Below the pieces are notes generated by a model, which had not been told where the DNA came from, ran no database searches, and saw only the letters and a list, made by a program, of their open reading frames with translations. A DNA stretch of 64,000 nt from Portunus trituberculatus (Eukaryota > Arthropoda > Malacostraca > Decapoda > Portunidae): contig NC_059303.1 in NCBI RefSeq assembly GCF_017591435.1, positions 14,314,209 through 14,378,208 on the forward strand, read 5' to 3'. Every line of letters begins with the position of its first letter. Position 1 is the first letter of the stretch. Positions 13,050 through 49,984 of the stretch are shown here, one piece after another. A program made the translations under genes and the position numbers.

Positions 13050-14218
13050 ACAACACTTGCCAAATTAACCCCTTCAATACCAGGATGTGTTTTCATACAT
13101 AGTCATTCTGTTTACTATTTTGGTGATTCTATATAGCTTCACAAACTTATGTGGGGATTCAAATAGTGAAGACTCAGGCCATTAATCCTCTGACCTCCAT
13201 AGACTCTTCTTAATATCAATAAAATTGTCTAATCACGCCCAAAACTCGCAGTAAAAATGTGTCCCAGTACTGAAGAGATTAACCATCTCAGTACCAGGAC
13301 GTGTTTTTAAATTTCTTCTGGTGACTATTTGCTGATTTGATACATTCACAAATTTATGTTGGAATTAAAATAGTGAAAACTGTGGCAATTTATCCTCTGA
13401 CCTCCATACAACCTCCCTAATGTCATCAAAATGGTCTAATGGTACACAAATCTCAAGGTAAAAATACGTCCCACTACTGAAGGGGTTGAAATAGTGAAAA
13501 CTGTGGCCATTAATCTTCTGACCTCTATACACCCTTCCTAATGTCATCAAAATGGTCTAATGGTACACAAATCTCAAGGTAAAAATGTGTCCCAGTACTG
13601 AAGGGGTTAAAATAGTGAAGACTGTGGCCATTTATCCTCTGACCTCCATACACCCTTCCTAATGTCATCATAATGGTCTAATGGTACACAAACCTCAAGG
13701 TAAAAATATGTCCCAGTACTGAAGGGGTTAAAATAGTGAAGACTTTGGCCATTAATCCTCTCACCTCCATACACTCTTCCTAATGTCATCAAAATGGTCT
13801 AATGGTACACACATCTCAAGGTAAAAATGTGTCCCAGTACTGAAGGGGTTAAAAATTATGAAGACTATGGCCATTAATCTTGTGGTCTCCATAGACTCTG
13901 CTTAGTGTCAATAAAATGGTCTAATGGTACACAAATCTCAAGGTAAAAATTTCTCCCAGTAGTGAAGGGGTTAAAATAGTGAAGACTGTGGCCATTTCTC
14001 CTCTGACCTCCATACACCCTTCCTAATGTCATCAAAATGGTCTAATGGTACACAAACCTCAAGGTAAAAATACATCCCAGTACTGAAGGGGTTAAAATAG
14101 TGAAGACTGTGGCCATTTCTCCTCTAACCTCCATACACCTTTCCTAATGTCATCAAAATGGTCTAATGGTACACAAATCTCTAGATAAAAATGTGTCCCA
14201 GTACTGGAGGGATTAATA
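13050..14218. repeat. Satellite array 2, about 120-bp monomer
   Basis: The same monomer as array 1 in about nine copies. The first two are diverged and the later ones near-identical. Minus-strand frames of 61 codons recur once per monomer and are not genes. Confidence 0.95.
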
Positions 14219-14284
14219 ACTTTCAAAATAACAATAAAGACATTAGAAAGTGTAAATTTGTGCTTCAAAGATGACACTTTAAAT

Positions 14285-14400
14285 GTGACTCACTTATTCT
14301 TTGCAGACAATGGAATGTTGTCAGCGAGCAGCATGGAAGACGCAGAGATAGTGGTGGAGACAGGAAGAGAATGTGGCCTGGAGATTAACAAACACAAGAC
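14285..14400 (+). pseudogene. RT palm-domain fragment of a LINE
   Basis: The frame reads HLFFADNGMLSASSMEDAE, then LEINKHKT, which is the RT palm motif FADDG with the second aspartate changed to asparagine. Only about 40 residues survive, between satellite array 2 and a partial satellite monomer. Confidence 0.8.
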
Positions 14401-14640
14401 CAATAATCTTGTGACCTCCATACACCCTTCCTAATGTCAATAAAGTTGTCTTATCATACCCAAAACTGTCTTATAATGCCCTCAAAAAATGCCAAACTAT
14501 CTCAAAATGCCCTCAAAACATGTCAAACTGTCTTAAAATGCCCTCAAAAAATGCAAAACTATCTCAAAGTGACCTAAAAACACATCAAACTATCTCAAAA
14601 TACCCTCAAAAAGGCCAAACTATCTTTAAATGCAAAAATA
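14401..14640. repeat. Partial satellite monomer joined to the 30-bp minisatellite
   Basis: 14401-14455 matches the middle of the 120-bp monomer (CTCCATACACCCTTCCTAAT). It then passes into the CAAACTGTCTTAAAATGCCC unit known from 4218-4715. Confidence 0.85.
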
Positions 14641-14825
14641 AAAAATTGAGAAAATTGTTGGTCTACAGTTATGTCATTTTATGATGAAATGTAGACAGCA
14701 AGTGACGCTGAGAATGCAGTATCTTGCTCTTCTGGTAATTGTCACGAGAGCTGAAATTCCTTGTCTATGCCTAGCCTCATGAGGCACAACAAGGTTACTC
14801 AGAAATCAAAGTATAAGAGAGATTA

Positions 14826-14826
<1 letters not shown>

Positions 14827-14860
<34 letters not shown>
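14827..14860. repeat. Poly(A) tract
   Basis: 34 A residues. It could be an old retroposon tail, but no body is recognised upstream. Confidence 0.95.
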
Positions 14861-14862
<2 letters not shown>

Positions 14863-15149
14863 CATCAGCACTTGATTTTTCTGCAAATCTTAAAGTTCTT
14901 TTTCAAAACTGGATATCTTCAAATTCAAAGGTATTCACGTTATCATGTCAGACATTTGTCATTCACCTACCATCCACCTACTTTTGCACCAGCCTGACAT
15001 CTCATTTTAACTCCCATCTGTGTGATCCAGAAAAGTATCATCATGGGAACAATAAATTCTCTTTATGAAATTGATCAACAAGAAACTACTACTTAGGAGG
15101 CCCACTAATTACCAATGAAGTGTATGCTTTTCTTTGCCGGCATTTTTTG

Positions 15150-15591
15150 TAGAGATGTACTGATGCATCGGTATCGTAATCGGTGGTATCGGCCCATTTT
15201 ATGGGTATCGGTATCGGTTTATTTTATGCCGATACTTCCGATACCTAAAAGGAATTTACTACTTAGTGATATATTCGATATAAGATATTGATGATACCAA
15301 ATGAATATAATACGGCGTATTAAGTTTCCGTGGTGATTACCGTATGTCAGAATACTGATTTCTGTGGTAATAAGCCACAACCTCTAAATTGGACGTGTAT
15401 GAAACGCGTATAGGCTGAACTCCGGCATCCCGTCACACGGTCCGTCATGAGTCACCATGCATTCTTACTGTCTCTCAGTCAGATGCTGCTCCTCCACCCA
15501 CACAAAGTTCACACAGGTGAAAAGCTTATGTTTTTTAACTACAATCTAAGAATGTCAAACTTCAGATATTGAGAATCCAGCAAAATGATTT

Positions 15592-15672
<81 letters not shown>

Positions 15673-16535
15673 GCATTTTGCATTATTGTAAATAACAGCA
15701 TATTCTTATTTGACTTATAATTAACAGTGCTAGTGCTAGCCTTTTCCAAGATATCATACTGGAATAGGTGGAGGCTCGAATTATATATGTATATTAATTT
15801 TAATGCAAGTTTAATATTTGAGTTACTTGTGTTAACCTAAGGATGTAAAAATTCCGTAACTAAGAAAGTAACGATTCTGTTTTGTAATCATGTGCATTGT
15901 GTAGAATTTGTTGCATATTAATTATTCAAGACCATAGCAATACACTAGACATTTAGAATAAACTAAACTTTTTTCTATTTAATTGAAAAGATTAGGTGAA
16001 AGCTCTTTTTTCTGAATTGGTCTACTAATGTCTAATGAATTAATATCAAAGGATGTCAGATTTAATTAAAGAGAAACATACACAACAAAATGAGTTTCTT
16101 TTGCTAATATTTTGTGTCTGTTTTACAATTTTAATAATTTAAAAAATATTTTTGATCGCCAAAATATCGTCAATAAAATTAATAATGAAAATGCACAAGA
16201 CCAAATGGTCGCTAAAGGAGTAAGAAGTAAGAATTTAAAATAACTGACAAGAATCAGAAGACTGAGAAGATATTCATTCCAATTACTGAGTAATTTACGT
16301 TTGCAAATGGCTTCAAAAAGCTTCTAGAATTGCTCCTATTTCACAAACGTTCTAAGAAGGACTTACAGCATCCCCCAAAACAAAGCCTCCCATCTGATAA
16401 CGCTCGCCATCCACCAACCCATCCTGGTGCCCAGTGTAGTAATCACTATAAGTAGTAGTATTGGTATCGGTCCAATTAGGTGGTATTGGTATCAGTATCG
16501 GAATCGGCCAAAATTTTGGTATCAGTACATCTCTA
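15150..16535. mobile_element. Non-autonomous hAT-like DNA transposon
   Basis: The left end TAGAGATGTACTGATGC matches the complement of the right end (TAGAGATGTACTGATAC) at 16 of 17 bases. The flanks are ATTTTTTG (15142-15149) and ATTTTTTT in an expanded T run after 16535, consistent with an 8-bp duplication. GGTATCGG motifs repeat at both subterminal regions. The interior is AT-rich without a transposase and includes (TA)n at 15594-15667. Confidence 0.85.
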
Positions 16536-16559
16536 ATTTTTTTTTTTTTTTTTTTTTTG

Positions 16560-17095
16560 TAACCTATGAGAAATTGTTAGACTATAAAATAAAAAAAAAT
16601 CAGTAAATTTTTATAGAATAACAATAAATCAATAAATATCATAATTATATTTACACCTGAGAATTGAGGATGCCCCAAAATTTTATCACTGAAAAATTGA
16701 ATAAGTTGATCAATAAAAAAAAAAGTTACATAAATGTTGCAAAGGACCTAAAACATCAATTCTGCTACTGTGACATTTATTTTCTTAATATATCAAAGTT
16801 ATTTATTGTGTAAAGAATAGATAAAAAAATATAAAAGAATCCACATTTTCACTATTTTCCACAACTACCACTTGTACCCTAAACATTTGCTGGCCACTCT
16901 TAAGTCCTACTTGTACACGGTAGTTTTGGAACTTATGCAGTCTATGGACCTATGAACCATTATCATCTATTTTTCTTACCAATAAAACATTTTAGAGGTA
17001 CTAATGGATATTTCATGATGAAGATTATGAAGTGAAGAACAAATGAAACTTTCAGAAAACTTGCGAGTTCATATATATACACACACACCCACACA
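16560..17095. other. No recognisable feature
   Basis: AT-rich unique DNA that ends in a short (AC)n before the next LINE. Confidence 0.5.
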
Positions 17096-17099
17096 CACA

Positions 17100-18470
<1,371 letters not shown>

Positions 18471-18595
18471 TAAATATATATGTGTAAAGTAGTACTAGAA
18501 ATAAAAGGAATCACTTAGATATGAAATGACTCTTGTTAACTTTGTTAAATGAGCTATATCTGAGTGACTGAGGGAACCAGATGCTGCTCCCATGC

Positions 18596-45344
<26,749 letters not shown>

Positions 45345-45804
45345 TCTGGTGCAAAACATTTGAACAAGTATGAATATTAACAATAATAATAATAATTGAT
45401 GGTTAATTGTCCAAAAAAGTTATATAACATCACAAGTTTTATAATTGTATTGTAGACTTCAAGAGATTGAAAATCATTCACACACTCACTTCCTAGGATT
45501 TTGGAAAGCACACTTCAGGCAAGTACACCCAGACTTACCTAAAGATGCGAACTCATATCGTTATAGAGTACAAAGTAAATACTAAAAATCAGGCAGAGGA
45601 GCATGCCACTGAGATTTAGGATAAACATCTAGAGATAAGAGGATCCTAATAGGGTAAGTAGTGCAAGATCTCAAGAATGGCCAGTCAGTGCACACCAGCT
45701 GTATGTGCTCAGAGTTTTCTATGCTTTCCTGTGCTCTCTTTCCATCAAGCTCCCATACTTCCCCTTTGAACCTCACCATACAGTCTGTGTGGAGAGTGGT
45801 GACG

Positions 45805-46117
45805 CCATGGAGCTAATGTCACTTCTTTACACATTAAGTGATGGAGGCTCACAACAATTTTCCCAGGATGGCAAGATGTTCTAATGCTTTTGAAAAACTA
45901 ACTGGCAACCTTTCACACTGTCCAGGGAGTAAGAAACCATGTGTGAGTCACCTCAGTTAGCTGTTCAGCTGATATCGAGAGAATGTGGTTTGTCATCTGG
46001 TGTGCCAAAGAAAAGTTAACTGCATTACTATTTCCTCCCTCCCACCCTCTTAATATGCCAAAAATTACTACAAGCAAAGAGAAATATAAGGAGATGGTTA
46101 CATCAAATAAGGTTGGC
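45805..46117 (+). repeat. Left arm of a large inverted repeat
   Basis: It matches the reverse complement of 47483-47753 (shared CCATGGAGCTAAT, GGCAAGATGTTCT, TTTTGAAA.ACTAACTGGCAA, GTGTGCCAAAGAAAA, TACAAGCAA). It has an extra 40 bases near 45960-45998. Confidence 0.88.
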
Positions 46118-46229
46118 TATAATTTCCCATTTAAATCCAATCAAACAGGAGTTAGATTGAGGACTTTTTTTATGTAAGCAAGAAAAGCTGGTCAACGGAA
46201 AAAAATAAAATAAATAAATAAGTAAATAT

Positions 46230-47440
46230 AAATTAAAATAAAAATAAAAATAAAAAAAAGCTCATTGAGGTGCTGGTTGCTGAACAGGGACAAAAGAGTT
46301 GGCCAAGAGATATTGATAAGTGTCTTGAAGCCTTTCTCTTAAATAAGTTCAGGTCATAGGTAGATTGAAATACAGAAGCAGGCAGGGAGTTCCAGAGTTT
46401 ACCAAAGAAAGGGATGAATGATTGAGAGAACTGATTAACTATTGCATTAAAGAGGTGGACATTATAGGGATGAGAGAAAAAAGAAAATCTTGTGCAATTA
46501 GGCTGCAGGAAGAGGGAAGGCATGCAGTTAGCAATATCAGAAGAGCAGTTGGCATGAAAATAATGGTAGAAGATAGCAAGATATGCAACATTATAACGAT
46601 GAGAAAAACTGAACACAGCCAATCAAATAAGAGGAGAAAGATGAAAAAAGTTTTTGATTCCACTGTATCTAGTACAGTAGAAACCCCAGCCAAACTCAAT
46701 ACATGTGAAGAATACTGAATACGTGGGTGAATATGGTTCCGGTACAGATTTAGCAATTCATGGGGTGAAAAGAACTGGAGAAAAACCACTTAGAATGCCT
46801 GTCTTCATATACACTGTTTTGGCTACAAATGAGATAGGGAGCTTCTACTTTAGATTATAAGTAAAGGGCAGACCAAGGATATTTAGAGTAGAAAAAAGTG
46901 ACAATTGAATATCAATAAAGAAGAGAGGAGAGTTATCTGGAAGGCTGTGTTGAATTAACAAATGGAGGAATTGAGTTTTTGAAACTCTTGACAATAACTT
47001 TGCTCTATCCCAATCAGAAATTTTAGAGAGGTAAGAGGTCGGCCAATCTGTGGCTTTCCTGCATGATATTTACATCCTGAATGGTTGGCTGTCTCTGAAA
47101 AGACGTGGAAAACTGTAGGGTTATATCATCAGCATAAGAGTTGATAGAACAAGAAGTTTGGTTTAGATCATTAATGAATAATAGGAAGAGAGTGGATAAT
47201 AGGACAGAACCCAAAGGAACACCACTGTTAATTATAGGTTTAGGAGAACAGTGGCTGTCTACCACAGCAGCAATAGAACAGTCAGAGAGAATATCTAATA
47301 TGAAGTTGCAGAGGATAGAAGCTGTGGGAGGATAGTTTGGAGATCAAAGCTTTGTGCCACACTCTATCAAAAGTTGTTGAAAATCAAAGAAATAAAAACG
47401 CAATGGCTACCAGACTTGAAAAATAGGACAAAGCAGCAGT
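46230..47440 (-). pseudogene. Jockey-like LINE fragment
   Basis: Minus strand: AFDRVWHKALISKL (near 47380), then MVDSHCSPKPIINSGVPLGS and LFINDLNQ, with the catalytic box YADDIT (47265-47023). Then a C-terminal domain with YRYFH-like and NCMPSLFLQPNCTR, FFSHPYNVHLFNA and GKLWNSLPASVF (46622-46290). Frameshifts separate them. The 3' end is an (AAATA)n-like tail at 46200-46258. Confidence 0.9.
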
Positions 47441-47482
47441 CTCACTAGCATCCTAGGAAAGTGCAGCAACCACAAGTGTGGC

Positions 47483-47753
47483 CAGCCTTGTTTGATGTAA
47501 GCATCTTCCAATTCCCCTTGCTTGTAGTCCTTTCAAGCATGTGAGAGGGTGGGAGGAAGCAAAAAAAAGTAGCACAGTTCATTTTTCTTTGGCACACCTA
47601 ACTGAGGTGACTTATACACTGTTTGTTACTCCCTGGATAGTGCAAATGGTTGCCAGTTAGTGTTTCAAAAGCATCAGAACATCTTGCCATAAAGGGGAAA
47701 TTGTTTTGAGCCTCTACCACTTACTGTGTAAAGAAATGATATTAGCTCCATGG
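47483..47753 (-). repeat. Right arm of the large inverted repeat
   Basis: Inverted partner of 45805-46117. The Jockey fragment occupies the spacer. Confidence 0.88.
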
Positions 47754-47873
47754 TGATGGCAGGCACAATAGATGAAGAGCCCAGGGTGTAGGTCCAACTT
47801 GGACTATCATATCAACCAACTCAGACCAACTTGAGCAGTTCTTTATTCCAAACTCACAGTTCTTCTATCTACA

Positions 47874-48402
47874 TATGATAGGCCCCCGCCCCAATACCAA
47901 GGATAAACAAAACATGACAGGAGGAAAAAACTAAAGTAACGATAGGTAGCACAGTTCATTGTTGGTTTACACTTACAATCTCAATATTCAGTGTTCATTC
48001 TGCTGGCTTCATAAACAGCTTGAAGACAAGCAGGGTAGGAAGACAAAAGTGACTCAAAAAGCTCCATATTCCATTTCTGAAAAGATAGCATTAGCGTGCT
48101 CCTCCATGCTGGTACGACTAAATCAGGTTGCTGGAGACTCAAAACAGCCTCCTTTTTTCAACCTTGTCCTTCAAGATGGATCCACTGTCATTCAAGAAAT
48201 GGAGTTCAATAGGAGCTTTTTGAGTCACTTTTGTCTTCCCACCCTGCTTGTCTTCAAGCTGTTTGTAATGCCATTGGATTGAACACTGAATATTGAGCTT
48301 GTAAGTGTAAACCAACAATGAATTGTGCTACCTATCGGTAAGTACTTTATTTTTTCTATCATGCTTTGTTTATCCTGGGTAACGGGGGGCTATCATTGTT
48401 TG
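47874..48402. mobile_element. Foldback element with arms of about 195 bp
   Basis: Left arm 47874 to about 48070 and right arm about 48210-48402 are reverse complements. The inner 130 bases are nearly identical (GATAGGTAGCACA, CATTGTTGGTTTACACTTAC, GACAAAAGTGACTCAAAAAG) and the outer 65 bases are more diverged (ATGATAGGCCCCCG, GGATAAACAAA). The central loop of about 140 bases is non-coding. Confidence 0.92.
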
Positions 48403-48910
48403 ACACCCCTTACATATTATATATATTATTTTTTACTCGTTCTTTTTTGTTGAATATGACTGACTGATGAGAGAGATGTTAGAAGATAATATCAAAGGAT
48501 ATTTTCTAAATTTCCTAGAAGGTGCAGTTCTACAAAACAATGTTAGTCTTAGGTTAGGTTAAAGTCCTTAAAGAGGCATCCAGGGGAAGGAATGGCAAGG
48601 CCACAAGCTAGTTTAAGTTAGCTTAGTTAAGTATAAGTGTGTGTGGGAGGGAGGGGAGAGTAATATTCCGTTTGTTGACCATTTCTTAAATTTTCTCCAA
48701 TAGTGGTATTTCTTCTCATCAGACTTTAGTATTTCCCACATTTCATCAATTTCAGTGATTTGACTTTCTCAGTGGATACCCAAGCTTGCTATTCCTGGAG
48801 AGGGAGGAAATAACATACAGGAACAGCTATTAGTTAACATTTATCAAACAATGAACCACAACACCAACACAGCATTACACCAAACACCAAGGCTATACAA
48901 CTTCCCTTAC

Positions 48911-49400
48911 CTGTTATTCTTCCCTGGTGGGCTTGCCAAACTCCAACTAACCCAGGACGGCGGCTAGGGAAGCCGCACACTGTTGATGCACCAGACCAAC
49001 AAAGTAATTAGGCCGTGACTTAAATGTAATGACAAGAAGGTGCATCAGACAGCTAGAGATACCAGACTAAAAATCACTTAATGTACAACCACAGGGACGC
49101 AGTGTTCAGAACAAAACTTATCCTATACACGGCAGCTCAGTTATGCCATAACTTACACATTCTGAATAGGAAGAGACCAAGGTACTCACCAACAATACAA
49201 CAATGCCTTCCAATCCCTCCCGCTTCCATCAAATCCAAACTGGAGCTCCCGACTCCCGTGTCCCGACTCCCGCGCAATCAACAATGTTGAATGTTGTTTT
49301 GTTTTGTTACCGTAGACTGTTCTCGGTCCAAACCCGCATGAAAACCCACCACCTTCATCTCATCTGGTCAAACTCGACTAGCTAGCCACCCTTACCTCCC
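48911..49400 (-). promoter_or_regulatory. Candidate promoter and 5' UTR exon region of NSMCE4A
   Basis: Two good minus-strand donors are visible: GAATAACAG|GTAAGGG at 48911/48910 and TATTGTTG|GTGAGTACC near 49189. The DNA just upstream of each is GC-richer than its surroundings, with CGGGAGTCGGGA repeats near 49250-49275. A non-coding first exon is needed by the acceptor of coding exon 1. Which donor, if either, is used cannot be told from sequence. Confidence 0.35.
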
Positions 49401-49965
49401 AAACTAAGAAAAAATACAACGCACTGTAATAATAATAAAAAAAGTAGCCCGGACAATGGGTACGCCAGTCAACCATAACGTAAGGCTGCAAAATTTATTA
49501 TGAAAATTAGGACCGGACTGAAAAGTGTAGTTGCTATGACAGAATATAATAGATAATATTGTCACACAGCATCACACACGATATATAGGTTAAGACCACA
49601 AAACTTGGAGAATAGAGTAACATCAAGAATGTCGTGAAGGGCTAATTTGAAGGCTGACAGGTAATTAATCTAGAGCAGTGATCACGTTATCTGGCAAATA
49701 ATTCCATTGACAAACACACCTTGCCTCTCTTTGGCAGGTGGGCGAAGCCTGTTACAGCCTTATTCTGTAAGGTTTAATCTTCTATTGTGTATTGCAGTGC
49801 TGTGGCTGTTATGACGATGTGACCAAGATTAAGAGGATCTAATAATGTAGTGCCTAGAATTATCGAGACCTAACAGATATTGTATAAAAGGAGGTACTGA
49901 GCCAACGTGGGTGGGTAGTTAGCTATTAAGCATACGCAGGGTTGAGTGGTCAGTCAGTGAGCAAT
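49400..49965 (+). other. No gene; TATA box followed by polyadenylation signal
   Basis: TATAAAA at 49883-49889 is followed about 70 bases later by a TCAGTC initiator-like site (49950) and AATAAA (49962-49968). That spacing is seen in LTRs, but no LTR ends or partner were found. The rest is unremarkable. Confidence 0.3.
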
Positions 49966-49984
49966 AAATGTGCAAAAAAAGAAA

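Larger units (their letters stand above)
45346..48910 (-). other. Probable first intron of NSMCE4A (5' UTR)
   Basis: Coding exon 1 begins with a splice acceptor, and the next good upstream donor on the minus strand is at 48910. If so, this interval is a 5' UTR intron holding the Jockey fragment, its inverted arms and the 47874 foldback. A 65-codon minus-strand frame at 45582-45779 is not recognised. Confidence 0.4.

Noticed and set aside
11353..14218. CRISPR-like repeated structure
   Set aside because: The monomers are contiguous, about 120 bp long and lack unique spacers; the host is a eukaryote. It is a satellite array.
13365..14277. Repeated 61-codon minus-strand frames as a gene family
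   Set aside because: They recur once per satellite monomer.
47936..48341. GTAA as the target duplication of the 47874 foldback
   Set aside because: Arm similarity continues beyond GTAA on both sides, so it is internal to the palindrome.
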